Shown here piece after piece: positions 10,940 through 19,979 of a stretch of 64,000 nucleotides of DNA; position 1 is the first letter of the stretch, and each line of letters begins with the position of its first letter. The DNA comes from Rhynchopus sp. YZ270_cl-10. Taxonomy: Eukaryota; Euglenozoa; Diplonemea; Diplonemida; Diplonemidae. A program made the position numbers and the translations under genes. The DNA is taken from assembly GCA_964035575.1 (NCBI GenBank), contig OZ037900.1, positions 744,001 through 808,000 of the forward strand, in the 5' to 3' direction. The notes below the pieces were generated by a model. The model worked only from the letters and a program-made list of their open reading frames with translations, ran no database searches and was not told the DNA's origin.

Positions 10940-11446
10940 TCACGCCTCCACCTCAGGTGCTGTCGTCTTCGTTGTCCGCAGGGTCTGCACGTGCTCGTGG
11001 TGTGAGGACAGCTTCGTGAGACGTTGTGCACGCATGTCAGCACGACGTGCATCTGCACCTGCGTGTCTTGCAAGCATGCGGTCACGTGCCGCCTTCGTGC
11101 TTGGGCGGTGTGCCTGCTTCACACGCTCGTGATGTGCACCCACACGCGACAGCACTGCACTGCGCCTCTCCTCACGACGAATCTCCGCACCACACATACG
11201 CTCCTGCTCCAGCACGTTCCGCAGGCTGGTCTCGTCCTTCCTCCTCACCTGCTTCACACGTTCGTTGTGTGCAGCCACACGCGCCACCACCGTGTTATGT
11301 GCTGCTGCCCTCCTCTCCACAGCTGCACACCTTCTCTTGTCAGCACCCTCACGCGACACAAAGCGGGTGTTGATGTTCGTCGGCTCCCATGTTGACGCAC
11401 CAGTGCGTCCCTCAATCACAGTCACGGTGAAGGCAGACGACGACAT
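10940..11446 (-). CDS. Tandem basic helical-repeat protein, copy 1 (168 aa)
   Basis: The 168-residue frame starts MSSSAFTVTVIEG. The upstream codons (to 11590) are shared spacer, so I use the ATG at 11444-11446, just after the conserved AACATG context. After a short strand-like start, the chain is helical and rich in Arg, His and Ala. It contains three copies of an (A/S)H(N/H)E(R/H)V motif with His at 60, 105 and 150, an exact 45-residue period. Layout and charge recall the stathmin family (N-terminal strand plus long helix repeats binding tubulin), but this is inference; a basic coiled-coil of other role is possible. Unlike the other copies it has AHN at the first repeat and TTKTTAPEVEA at the end. 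No introns. Confidence 0.8.
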   Translation of the reverse strand: MSSSAFTVTVIEGRTGASTWEPTNINTRFVSREGADKRRCAAVERRAAAHNTVVARVAAHNERVKQVRRKDETSLRNVLEQERMCGAEIRREERRSAVLSRVGAHHERVKQAHRPSTKAARDRMLARHAGADARRADMRAQRLTKLSSHHEHVQTLRTTKTTAPEVEA

Positions 11447-11583
11447 GTTGATGATGTGGTTTGATAGGTGTAAATAGATTAGAACTGTGGTGTTGTTGTT
11501 GGGTCTGTACAGTGAAAGGATACGATGGAAAAGCAATCGTGCCAGATTTGTAACTAAAGGGTAACTGTTGATGATTCCATTGA

Positions 11584-11607
11584 CGTGCACTTCGGGTGAA
11601 GTGCACG
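11584..11607 (-). other. 3' hairpin of tandem copy 2
   Basis: Same stem and GGGT loop, 107 bases past the stop of copy 2 and 138 bases before the start of copy 1. Confidence 0.75.
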
Positions 11608-11713
11608 GGAATCAAAGTGGGAAAGACTGAAAACAAAAATGGAATGAAAAAACTGGAATGCACGCAATACGCACTCAACTCAAACACAAAGAAACTCAAG
11701 GAACACAGTCGTC

Positions 11714-12220
11714 TCACGCCTCCACCTCAGGTGCTGTCTTCTTCGTTGTCCGCAGGGTCTGCACGTGCTCGTGGTGTGAGGACAGCTTCGTGAGACGTTG
11801 TGCACGCATGTCCGCACGACGTGCATCTGCACCTGTGTGTCTTGCAAGCATGCGGTCACGTGCCGCCTTCGTGCTCGGGCGGTGTGCTTGCTTCACACGC
11901 TCGTGGTGTGCACCCACACGCGACAGCACTGCACTGCGCCTCTCCTCACGACGAATCTCCGCACCACACATACGCTCCTGTTCCAGCACGTTCCGCAGGC
12001 TGGTCTCGTCCTTCCTCCTCACCTGCTTCACACGTTCGTGGTGTGCAGCCACACGCGCCACCACCGTGTTCTGTGCTGCTGCCCTCCTCTCCACAGCTGC
12101 ACACCTTCTCTTGTCAGCACCCTCGCGCGACACAAAGCGGGTGTTGATGTTCGTCGGCTCCCATGTTGACGCACCGGTGCGTCCCTCAATCACAGTCACG
12201 GTGAAGGCAGACGACGACAT
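11714..12220 (-). CDS. Tandem basic helical-repeat protein, copy 2 (168 aa)
   Basis: Second unit, same length and start context. Compared with copy 1 it has AAAQNTVVARVAAHH in the first repeat, TG instead of AG near residue 130 (ARHTGADARR), and TTKKTAPEVEA at the C-terminus. The frame is intact and the changes are few and mostly conservative, so it is probably expressed. Neighbours on both sides are the sister copies, about 267 bp from stop to next start. Confidence 0.8.
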   Translation of the reverse strand: MSSSAFTVTVIEGRTGASTWEPTNINTRFVSREGADKRRCAAVERRAAAQNTVVARVAAHHERVKQVRRKDETSLRNVLEQERMCGAEIRREERRSAVLSRVGAHHERVKQAHRPSTKAARDRMLARHTGADARRADMRAQRLTKLSSHHEHVQTLRTTKKTAPEVEA

Positions 12221-12357
12221 GTTGATGATGTGGTTTGATGGGTGTAAATAGATTAGAACTGTGGTGTTGTTGTTGGGTCTGTACAGTGAAAGGATACGAT
12301 GGAAAAGCAACCGCGCCAGATTTGTAACTAAAGGGTAACTGTTGATGATTCCATTGA

Positions 12358-12381
12358 CGTGCACTTCGGATGAAGTGCACG
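12358..12381 (-). other. 3' hairpin of tandem copy 3
   Basis: Stem identical; the loop is GGAT on the plus strand. A loop-only change with an intact stem is what selection on structure would leave, though one change is weak evidence. Confidence 0.75.
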
Positions 12382-12490
12382 GGAATCAAAGTGGGAAAGA
12401 CTGAAAACAAAAATGGAATGAAAAAAAAACTAGAATGCACGCAATACGCACTCAACTCAAACACAAAGAAACTCAAGGAACACAGTCGTC

Positions 12491-12997
12491 TCACGCCTCC
12501 ACCTCAGGTACTGTCTTCTTTGTTGTCCGCAGGGTCTGCACGTGCTCGTGGTGTGAGGACAGCTTCGTGAGACGCTGTGCACGCATGTCCACACGACGTG
12601 CATCTGCACCCGCGTGTCTTGCAAGCATGCGGTCACGTGCCGCCTTCGTGCTTGGGCGGTGTGCCTGCTTCACACGCTCGTGATGTGCACCCACACGTGA
12701 CAGCACCGCACTGCGCCTCTCCTCACGACGGATCTCCGCACCAGACATACGCTCCTGCTCAAGCACGTTCCGCAGGCTGGTCTCGTCCTTCCTCCTCACC
12801 TGCTTCACACGCTCGTGGTGTGCAGCCACACGTGCCACCACCGTGTTCTGTGCTGCTGCCCTCCTCTCCACAGCTGCACACCTTCTCTTGTCAGCACCCT
12901 CACGCGACACAAAGCGGGTGTTGATGTTCGTCGGCTCCCATGTTGACGCACCGGTGCGTCCCTCAATCACAGTCACGGTGAAGGCAGACGACGACAT
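12491..12997 (-). CDS. Tandem basic helical-repeat protein, copy 3 (168 aa)
   Basis: Third unit, intact at 168 residues. Private changes include ERMSGAEIRR (Ser for Cys), ARRVDMRAQ (Val for Ala) and KKTVPEVEA. Its unit is 3 bp longer (777) because of a longer A-run in the spacer. The 45-residue spacing of the His-Glu-Arg-Val motifs is unchanged. Confidence 0.8.
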   Translation of the reverse strand: MSSSAFTVTVIEGRTGASTWEPTNINTRFVSREGADKRRCAAVERRAAAQNTVVARVAAHHERVKQVRRKDETSLRNVLEQERMSGAEIRREERRSAVLSRVGAHHERVKQAHRPSTKAARDRMLARHAGADARRVDMRAQRLTKLSSHHEHVQTLRTTKKTVPEVEA

Positions 12998-13134
12998 GTT
13001 GATGATGTGGTTTGATGGGTGTAAATAGATTAGAACTGTGGTGTTGTTGTTGGGTCTGTACAGTGAAAGGATACGATAGAAAAGCAACCGTGCCATATTT
13101 GTAACTAAAGGGTAACTGTTGATGATTCCATTAA

Positions 13135-13158
13135 CGTGCACTTCGGGTGAAGTGCACG
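13135..13158 (-). other. 3' hairpin of tandem copy 4
   Basis: Stem and GGGT loop intact although the base just outside differs (TTAACG rather than TTGACG), again 107 bases past the stop. Confidence 0.75.
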
Positions 13159-13264
13159 GGAATCAAAGTGGGAAAGACTGAAAACAAAAATGGAATGAAA
13201 AAACTGGAATGCACGCAATACGCACTCAACTCAAACACAAAGAAACTCAAGGAACACAGTCGTC

Positions 13265-13771
13265 TCACGCCTCCACCTCAGGTGCTGTCTTCTTTGTTGT
13301 CCGCAGGGTCTGCACATGATCGTGGTGTGAGGACAGCTTCGTGAGACGCTGTGCACGCATGTCCGCACGACGTGCATCTGCACCTGCGTGTCTTGCAAGC
13401 ATGCGGTCACGTGCCGCCTTCGTGCTCGGGCGGTGTGCCTGCTTCACACGCTCGTGGTGTGCACCCACACGTGACAGCACCGCACTGCGCCTCTCCTCAC
13501 GACGGATCTCCGCACCACACATACGCTCCTGTTCCAGCACGTTCCGCAGGCTGGTCTCGTCCTTCCTCCTCACCTGCTTCACACGCTCGTGGTGTGCAGC
13601 CACACGTGCCACCATCGTGTTCTGTGCTGCTGCCCTCCTCTCCACAGCTGCACACCTTCTCTTGTCAGCACCCTCACGCGACACAAAGCGGGTGTTGATG
13701 TTCGTCGGCTCCCATGTTGACGCACCGGTGCGTCCCTCAATCACAGTCACGGTGAAGGCAGACGACGACAT
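13265..13771 (-). CDS. Tandem basic helical-repeat protein, copy 4 (168 aa)
   Basis: Fourth and most upstream unit in the transcription direction. The body matches the others (QNTMVARVAAHH in repeat one, SSHHDHVQTLR in repeat three). Its 5' flank leaves the shared spacer near 13815, so its leader may be controlled by different sequence, although the putative acceptor ACCACAG about 40 bases upstream of the ATG is kept. Confidence 0.8.
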   Translation of the reverse strand: MSSSAFTVTVIEGRTGASTWEPTNINTRFVSREGADKRRCAAVERRAAAQNTMVARVAAHHERVKQVRRKDETSLRNVLEQERMCGAEIRREERRSAVLSRVGAHHERVKQAHRPSTKAARDRMLARHAGADARRADMRAQRLTKLSSHHDHVQTLRTTKKTAPEVEA

Positions 13772-13917
13772 GTTGATGATGTGGTTTGATAGGTGTAAAT
13801 AGATTAGAACTGTGGTTTCGTTGGGTGGGCACAGGAAAGTGTCTCCAGACAAGACAGAACAGGAAAGGAGCAGGGTGGAAAGCTTTTTTTTGAGTGCAGT
13901 TCGTTCAAAAAAAAATT

Positions 13918-13951
13918 AAGATGATCGTAAGCTTGTACCTTAGTCACCTAA
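13918..13951 (+). repeat. Family B hairpin, diverged copy
   Basis: Reads AAGATGATCGTAAGC, then CTTAGTCACC. The outer pairing GATGA/TCACC and an inner TAAG/CTTA stem remain; the loop has drifted from the CTCTCGT type. Confidence 0.55.
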
Positions 13952-14178
13952 AGGTTGGGTATATGGTGTAGAAAAAATGTGTTTTGTTAGGCAGAAAACG
14001 TCCTGTTTAAACCTCAGCCTCTCTACAGAAGGAAGCGAATATAACGGGGCTACTGCGTGTTGTGTGAGGAAGAAAAAACACAAAAAGAAGAGATTAAAAA
14101 GTAAGTAGTAGTTCATGAAGGCACACACCCCCCGGATGAAAAAAAAAAAACCCCCCCTCCCAATTAAAAAAGGAATAG

Positions 14179-14244
14179 TCATTGATGCAAAGCACACCTA
14201 CGACTGACCCAGGTACAATGCCAGCCATGTGGATGAAAGCACAA
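14179..14244 (+). repeat. Family C repeat
   Basis: Shares TTGATGC...GCACACCTACGACTGACCC...ATGCCAGCCAT...GGATGAAAGCACAA with copies at 32778 and 47522; about 65 bp, flanked by A-rich DNA. Confidence 0.65.
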
Positions 14245-14340
14245 CTACCCTGCAGCCAGCAACAGAAGGTGAGAAAAAAAAGGAAAATAAATAAACGAAA
14301 AGAGTAGCTGGGGGGAAAAAAAGAAAGTAAACACATCACC

Positions 14341-14463
14341 GTACACCGGCGGACACAGGTAGTTGTTCCCTGCGGGTTATCAAACCCCACCAAGAGGGAT
14401 TAAAAAAAGAGAGTTTGAAAAGTGCAAAACGCCTCACCGTTCATCGGCGGACGCAGGGCACTG
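14341..14463 (+). repeat. Family A repeat, two abutting pieces
   Basis: 14341-14398 is a 3' half with the T-arm-like GCGGGTTATCAAACCCC. 14411-14463 is a 5' half with AAGTGCAAAACGCC and CGGCGGACGCAGGGCACT. The order is swapped relative to full copies, so these are two separate insertions or a rearranged copy. Confidence 0.6.
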
Positions 14464-14632
14464 AAAATAAATTGGTTCATATGTGTTCAATTCAGGAGAA
14501 CAGAAATTTTTTGTTGTGATTTTGCATTCATTTAAAACATATGGGAATACTTCCCCAATTCGGAAACCCCCAGAACCACCCTTGCAAGATTCATCCCACC
14601 CACCCCTCACCCCCCCATCCCCTTACCACTGA

Positions 14633-14754
14633 CACGGTGGACTCGTCAACTGAACAACGTCGCACCGACTGCGGAAAATCCGACTGTAGTCAGATTTTCA
14701 GCAGTCGATACCACTAGTTGGACATAGCAGTAGGACATCGACTAGGCCACCGTG
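14633..14754. mobile_element. MITE-like imperfect palindrome with CACGGTGG ends
   Basis: Starts CACGGTGG and ends CCACCGTG. An inner inverted repeat (GACTGC...AAAATC with GATTTT...GCAGTC) closes on a short loop near 14690. Middle parts pair only partly. No duplication of target bases is clear. Confidence 0.45.
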
Positions 14755-15013
14755 GTTGTGTAGGGTGTTGCCACCACAATACACAGTAACGGCTGCCAGT
14801 ACACCCCCCGCCGTAAAGGGGGGCCCACACCCTGCCCAACACAGCCACCAACCACGTTGTCAGTTGCGTGTCACACATTGGGCTTCAATCTGAAGGAGTG
14901 AAAGTCGTCGTCATCCTTGCTGTGCGACCGCTTTGTGGCGAAGCACAGTGTAGGGGGCGCGTTGGACGAGTACAGATATACCGAAAGCTGTGGTAGGTTG
15001 TTTGGTGTGGATT

Positions 15014-15092
15014 GGTGTTGATAGTACCCTCATAGTAAAAGCAGTTCTCCAACGGGTTATCGAACCCTCAGAGAGCACTTCATTGACATGCA
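15014..15092 (+). repeat. Family A repeat, near full length
   Basis: GGTGTTGATAGT start, then ACGGGTTATCGAACCCT and AGAGAGCACTTCATTG. Just past it the DNA runs into the 3' side of the sugar transporter gene. Confidence 0.6.
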
Positions 15093-15213
15093 CACGGTTC
15101 CCATCAGTTATGGGTCAATCCTGTGCAGAATATTGCTCAATAATGTGGTACGCTTTTTCATCGATTTTACCTAGACCACTTTGCCATAATTAACTCAAGA
15201 CTGCATTCAAGGG

Positions 15214-16497
15214 TTATCCATAGACGTACCCAATACCATTATTAAAAAGCATGAAAACCAGAAAGTTTGACTTGAAAAAATACAAACCCTTCTCGAAAAC
15301 AGCCACTATCTTTGGTACACTAAGAATTGCCCCCAAAAGAAAAACCCGACATACCACCACTAGGCTCGCCCCTACCGAATACTGCGTCGTTATGCTTAAA
15401 TGGAATAGCACGACACTTGCCGCACCTGTCACTATGATGGACAGCCCTGTTGCGAACCCCTTTACTATATTGTCCGCATACTTGAGCACCACCGCCACCA
15501 ATATACCGCCCATGCTTTGGAGAAACACCACCACCCACACTATCAAATCGAATCCATGCAGGACGCCGTTTTCTGCTATTCCGTCTCCGTCCTTGAGGAT
15601 GCATGCTATACCTCCCACTGCCATACCGAACACAGAGAGCTGGATGTTCCTTATCCATACTGACGGTGCCGTCTGTTTGACAAGCTTCTCCAAAAACACC
15701 CCAGCCCCCGCCGAAGTACAGCACGCTACCAACACCGCAACAAAACCCGATGTCTGCGACGCCACCTCAGCACCCCCCATCTTGTCGGTCTGCACAATCG
15801 CGATACCTCCGGTTAGCACAATGACACTTATCCATTGTGTCCGAGACAACTCTCTGCCAAGCATCGCCACGCTTAACATTGCAGTAGTAATCAACTTCAT
15901 TTGATATAACACCTGAAACGTAGCTGGGTCCAAATGGGTTGCAGCGTAGTACTGTAAATTGTTTTGCAGGGTGTATAAAGCAGACGGTATCAATAACAAT
16001 AAATTCGACCGAAGAGAAAGCAAAATATCGCTCTTCACTGCCTGAAAGGCCCCGGAGAGGCCCTGTTTTTCGAAGATGAGAAACGTTAACGATGCCACAA
16101 ATTTGACGAATTCGCTGACCAATACCGCAGAAGTAGCGTAATACATAGGACGTTCCGCATTAGGAAGCCTTGAAGCACGCATCGTCAACGAAATCGCAGT
16201 GTTCTGTAAAATCAACAACGCCAACGCACAAAATGAAACCCACGTTAAAGACGACCCTACTGTAGGTATCTGTGGTGGTACAATGTGCTTAGCATTGGGC
16301 GTCATATACGGGCTCTTCTGCAAAGGGATGACTGGAGATAGAAAACCGTTTTCGCGAATGCATTTCAAAGCGGAGTTGGGCCCTTCGTCTTCAGGGGTGC
16401 CGTCGCGTGGGTCTCCGTTGAAGCTACCCTGGTGCTGGTGTTGGTGTTGGTGCTCCACATCAAAGTGCTGAGGACGGGTTTTTCCAGGACGATCCAT
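15214..16497 (-). CDS. Golgi nucleotide-sugar transporter, SLC35A type
   Basis: The 427-residue frame starts at CACCATGG. A long N-terminal tail (1-80, with a His-Gln repeat HQHQHQHQ) precedes about ten membrane spans. Family marks include SEFVKF, LQNNLQYYAATHLDPATFQVLYQMK in pieces (NNLQYYA, FQVLYQ, KL), LGRELSRTQW, TSGFVAVLVACCTSAGAGV and KYADNIVKGFATGLSII. In SLC35A proteins these belong to the CMP-sialate/UDP-galactose/UDP-GlcNAc antiporters that supply glycosylation in the Golgi. Family proteins usually end near the segment QYSVGASLVV; here a GTATGT donor follows it at 15344-15339, so the last 40 codons might be intron-read or a real extra tail. I keep the unspliced frame. Substrate is not predictable. 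Confidence 0.85.
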   Translation of the reverse strand: MDRPGKTRPQHFDVEHQHQHQHQGSFNGDPRDGTPEDEGPNSALKCIRENGFLSPVIPLQKSPYMTPNAKHIVPPQIPTVGSSLTWVSFCALALLILQNTAISLTMRASRLPNAERPMYYATSAVLVSEFVKFVASLTFLIFEKQGLSGAFQAVKSDILLSLRSNLLLLIPSALYTLQNNLQYYAATHLDPATFQVLYQMKLITTAMLSVAMLGRELSRTQWISVIVLTGGIAIVQTDKMGGAEVASQTSGFVAVLVACCTSAGAGVFLEKLVKQTAPSVWIRNIQLSVFGMAVGGIACILKDGDGIAENGVLHGFDLIVWVVVFLQSMGGILVAVVLKYADNIVKGFATGLSIIVTGAASVVLFHLSITTQYSVGASLVVVCRVFLLGAILSVPKIVAVFEKGLYFFKSNFLVFMLFNNGIGYVYG

Positions 16498-16775
16498 GGT
16501 GCGAAATTCGTATTCCCCCCCAACTTAGAGGGAAGAAGGGATGGGATGGGGGGTTGTTTTGAGTGAAGGTTGGTAGTGTATTGTGGAAATGGAGTGCAAA
16601 AAAAAGCAGACAAATTCCGACTTTGAAACCTATTTCATTGGTGCACCGTGGGGGTTTGGAAAAGAAGAGGGGAAAAGGGGTCCGTCTTTTTTTGTCTCTG
16701 ATCATATCCACAAAAAGGGAAAAAAAAACGAAAAAAGAAAAAAAACAGCCTTTTTCTGGATATCTCCCCCCTCCC

Positions 16776-16800
16776 AAATGCAATCAAGGTGATTGCATTT
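16776..16800. other. Perfect 11-bp-stem hairpin
   Basis: AAATGCAATCA, a 3-base spacer, then the exact complement. It lies in the gap between the uL22 stop and the transporter start and may be a 3' UTR element of uL22. Confidence 0.5.
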
Positions 16801-16944
16801 TCCCCCCCAAAAGGTACTAATAAAACACACTACACAACTGTGAAAAAAAGTGAAGGGGGATAGAAGGGAACAAGGATTCCCCTAACCCCTCCCGTTTTTT
16901 TGTGTGTTTTTTTTTTTTTTGTATTTTGACAACGACAACTTGTA

Positions 16945-16996
16945 TTTTTTTTTTTGCTGTGTTTCAAGAAATTATAAAACACAGCAAAAAAAAAAA
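16945..16996. other. Hairpin just downstream of uL22 stop
   Basis: A T-run plus GCTGTGTTT pairs with AAACACAGC plus an A-run, about a 20-bp stem and 12-base loop, starting 28 bases past the stop codon. Possibly a 3' end signal. Confidence 0.45.
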
Positions 16997-17023
16997 TCAG
17001 GGACAAAGGCAGGCACCGTAGTC

Positions 17024-18327
17024 TTACTTGTAGGTGCAACGGTGGGCACGGTCTCCGAAGCGCTTGTGTGCGGCGGGCTGTGGTAGGTGTGGTGGTGTTG
17101 TTGGTATTTGTGTTGCTGTTTGAAATATTGGCTGTATTGAAAGAGACTGAAGGATGTGTATCCAACAAATTACTTTTACTATCTCATCAACACATCGCAA
17201 GGGAAATCAGCATTCCTCCCACTCTACGTCCCTCTACCTCTTTTCTTTCCAAAACCCGCCTCTTACAGTCGCCAACTGATCTTGATTACTCAAGGAAAGG
17301 GGAAGATTATTTTCGCTGAACGCATCCAAAAACAGTGTGTGATATCTGAATTTGGCGCAAAGTGATTTTTAAAGGGGGGAAGAAAATAGTCGGTACCAGG
17401 CGACTAAACGCTGGCTTTATTATTCGAGTTTCTGATAACAGTACATCTAAGGGGAAATAGAAACTTAACACTCATCACACGATAAAACCCATGGGAGAGG
17501 TTGTGGTGAAACGCACACACCTCGACCTGTTTGGTGAGGAGTGGCTCTGCAGTGCGGTTCGTCCCTCAGAACCGCAAAGTGTGTTCAAAGTGCGTTGTTT
17601 CTATTTCCTCCTTCATTTCATGAGGTGACACAAACAAAAACACCGCATACCTTCACGAACCCAAGACGCTTGGCCTGGGAGGTCGGCTTGGGGACGGTCT
17701 CACCCTTCTTCTCGAGGATCATCTCCACGTGGCACGGGGATGCCATGTAGGCACCAACACGACCGTGGGCACGGTAGGTGCGACGGCGGATCTTCTGTGC
17801 GCGCTGCACAACGACGTGCTGGATCTTGAGCTCACCAACCTCAAGGCCCTTCTGCTCAGCGTTGCTCTCTGCGTTCTTGAGGAGTCCCTGGAACATCTCC
17901 ACGGACTTACGCGGCCAGCGTCCCTGGGTCACTCCGAACTCCTTCGCCTGCGGGGTACGCCCGGCCGCGTGCGAGAAGCGGATGTACGGCACACAACGCT
18001 TGTGGTCCATGACGTCCTCAAGGTACTTCTGGGCCTTCTTGAAGGACATACCCCTGAGGGTGCGTGCCACCTGCCACGTGTTCTTGAAGTGGATGCGGAG
18101 GTCCGATCCCTGTGAAGGAAGAGAATAAGAGAGGGAAAAAAGGGTGGAACATGTGAAGATGTGTCAAGTTTATGTAAGTGTTGCATGAAGTACAGTTTTT
18201 GAACAGGGTTTGCGGCAATACATCTACCACAACGTCGGGGATGGGAAGGGGAAGGGGAGAGCGGCGCACATACTCTCGCGGTGGCTGCCTGGGAGGCGTC
18301 CTTGGGCTGGGCACAGTACTTCACCAT
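17024..18327 (-). CDS. RPL17: 60S ribosomal protein uL22 (L17), three exons
   Basis: Exons 18327-18274, 18109-17651 and 17077-17024 give 188 residues, close to the family length. Donors are GTATGT and GTATGC, acceptors CACAG. Exon 1 encodes MVKYCAQPKDASQAATAR. Exon 2 carries the core: LRIHFKNTWQVARTLRGM, QAKEFGVTQGRWPRKS, LLKNAESNAEQKGL, RRRTYRAHGRVGAYMASPCH. uL22 lines the peptide exit tunnel of the large subunit. Exon 3 (PAAHKRFGDRAHRCTYK) is my prediction from the CTACCACAG acceptor; it is short and basic as expected for a variable tail, but a nearer acceptor could be used. Exons 1 and 2 are secure. Confidence 0.9.
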
Positions 18328-18752
18328 TTTGCTGAGTTGTGTGTTTTGCGGTTTGGTGGTGTTGTCTGTCGGGTGTTTTGGGCTTACTGTGTACTGTGTC
18401 GGGGAAGGGGGGGAGGCACATTTTGTTTCCACGCATAACAAACGAGGAAAACTTGAAAAAAGGTTGATGACAGGAGACACAGTCAACCAAAAAACACGAT
18501 TGCCAGCAAAGTGCTGTTTGTGGCAAAAACACAGAACCATCGTTTGCACTCTGATCCGCATCGAGCCTATATAGCAGACAAAAAAACTTGAAATACGATT
18601 TAAAAAAAAAACATCCTTTTCACTCTATTAAGTCTTAGAAAGCTCTAATGTGTAAAGTTAGAGGGGAAAAAAAAAACGGTACACCACAGAGAACGACAAC
18701 GCCACCTTTGAAAAGGCTTACATATTGTCTCCTCCCTTCTCCCTTCTCCCCC
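18328..18752. other. Spacer between uL22 start and WD40 stop
   Basis: Contains the uL22 leader with pyrimidine-rich CCCCCCTTCCCCGACACAG on the minus strand (plus 18398-18420), a likely splice acceptor, and A/T-rich sequence near 18600-18690. No other gene or repeat seen. Confidence 0.5.
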
Positions 18753-19862
18753 TCACATTACCCCATCCACTTTGATAACATTCTGTACTAACCTGACGAG
18801 CCATCTCCCCGAGGCAGTCATTGTCGCGCAGGAAACGTTCTCTGTGGGGCTGGGTCTAGACAGCTTGCGTGCGGAGGTTGGGTCGCAGATGCTGAAGTCG
18901 TCGCCTCGGGTTGCTGTGAAGAGCGCTGTCTCGCTTAGCACAACGTGGCGCGGGAAGCTGCGGTACTCTAAGTTGTGCATTACAAGGCATGTAAACGTTG
19001 CGGTACACCACACCCGGACCGTCCTCTCATGCCTGCATGACCCAACCGAAGCGAGACGCGCCCCACCAGGCGACAACGAAATGCCACCTAATACACCCTC
19101 CGCCTCCAGCTTTGCGACACATTCCGCGTCGGGCTTCCACACACAAACCACCCCATCGTGCCCTGCACTGTATATATGCTCCTCCCCTCCACACACATCG
19201 ACAATCGGTCCGGTATGTCCATCCAGGGTGCAGATGGGTTCTGGGGAAACATCAGAGTCGATCCTGAAGACCTTCGCCCCTCCGACATTCGTGCACGTTG
19301 CGAGGAGGCCTGAAGAGGTAAACCGTGCTGTGGTGATGGGCTGTGGGGTGTACGGTTCGAGAGAAGATGTAACAGCCCCGGTTCGCGTGCATAGTACGGT
19401 TAATTGAGTTCCAGAGCATACAGCGATGTGGGCGCTGCACGGAGAAAACCCTGTCGGAGTGGTTTCAATGCCAATAACGGTGCTTGGGTTGTGCCACAGC
19501 TGCACACCGTTTTCCAAATCCCACATGGAACAGCCGCTGGTTCCACCAACACAACAGAGCTGACCCGACGCAGACAGAACACAGACAGAAGGGTAATATT
19601 CTAGAGTATGCCCTTTCTCTGTCAACAGCACCACTTCTGTGTGCACAGTAACGATGCATCCAGCGCTGAGTGGTGTGTTTGCGACCACCTCTTGCGGGTC
19701 CAAAACAGCCCCTGCGATGGTCAAATTGATGTGATGTGGTTCGCTTTTCCCAGACAGCAGTGTAGCATTTATAATTCCTTGAAGTTGTACAACAAGAGCT
19801 TCATACGGAACGGTGACAACACACTGTGCTCCACTTTCTTCGTGTAAGGCAGTTACTTCCAT
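18753..19862 (-). CDS. Ubiquitin-like domain plus WD40 repeat protein, 369 aa
   Basis: The frame is open up to 20177, but the upstream part is a (CT)n tract and a palindromic element, so I start at the ATG in 19860-19862 (MEVTALHEESG). Residues about 14-75 look like a ubiquitin fold: two strands, a helix, then INLTIAGAVLDPQEVV and AGCIVTVH, matching the AGK-LED...TLHLV pattern of ubiquitin. From about 90 on there are WD-type blades: SMWDLENG (112-119), VFRIDSD, GHTGPIVDVCGGEEHIYSAGHDGVVCVWKP in pieces (GHTGPIVDV, SAGHDGVVCVW), RTVRVWCTA and FSICDPTS. About six blades are visible. A GTTAGT after LVR near the end could be a donor, which would add a further exon. Role unknown; a scaffold is likely. 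Confidence 0.75.
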   Translation of the reverse strand: MEVTALHEESGAQCVVTVPYEALVVQLQGIINATLLSGKSEPHHINLTIAGAVLDPQEVVANTPLSAGCIVTVHTEVVLLTEKGHTLEYYPSVCVLSASGQLCCVGGTSGCSMWDLENGVQLWHNPSTVIGIETTPTGFSPCSAHIAVCSGTQLTVLCTRTGAVTSSLEPYTPQPITTARFTSSGLLATCTNVGGAKVFRIDSDVSPEPICTLDGHTGPIVDVCGGEEHIYSAGHDGVVCVWKPDAECVAKLEAEGVLGGISLSPGGARLASVGSCRHERTVRVWCTATFTCLVMHNLEYRSFPRHVVLSETALFTATRGDDFSICDPTSARKLSRPSPTENVSCATMTASGRWLVRLVQNVIKVDGVM

Positions 19863-19865
19863 TGT

Positions 19866-19890
19866 AGAGAGAGAGAGAGAGAGAGAGAGA
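19866..19890 (+). repeat. (GA)n microsatellite in WD40 leader
   Basis: About 12 GA units directly upstream of the WD40 start; on the transcribed strand it is a (CT)n tract after the likely acceptor CACACAG at 19913. Confidence 0.8.
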
Positions 19891-19979
19891 AGGAAAAAAA
19901 AGGGAGAATTCGCTGTGTGCCCAAAACGGTATCGCACAGAGAAAAGCAAACAACAAAAGAGAATCTGTATGGGTTGTGT

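Larger units (their letters stand above)
10733..13815 (-). repeat. Four-unit tandem gene array, unit 774-777 bp
   Basis: Units start at the shared word GTACAGTGAAAGGAT at 10733, 11507, 12281 and 13058, giving periods of 774, 774 and 777. Homology stops near 13815, where the fourth unit meets unrelated DNA. Each unit carries one gene and one hairpin. Units differ by only scattered bases, so the array is young or kept uniform by gene conversion. Confidence 0.95.

Noticed and set aside
11658-12251. Plus-strand 197-codon frame and its sisters in the tandem array
   Set aside because: Antisense of the array genes; Arg/Ser/Cys-rich and repeated only because the units are.
10940-13771. Tandem genes as linker histone H1
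   Set aside because: Basic and arrayed, but Arg/His-rich with a strict 45-residue helical repeat and few Lys-Ala-Pro stretches; an H1 reading does not fit.
14633-14900. Possible structured non-coding RNA or tRNA near 14.7 kb
   Set aside because: The pairing is explained by inverted element ends, and no cloverleaf or Pol III boxes could be placed.
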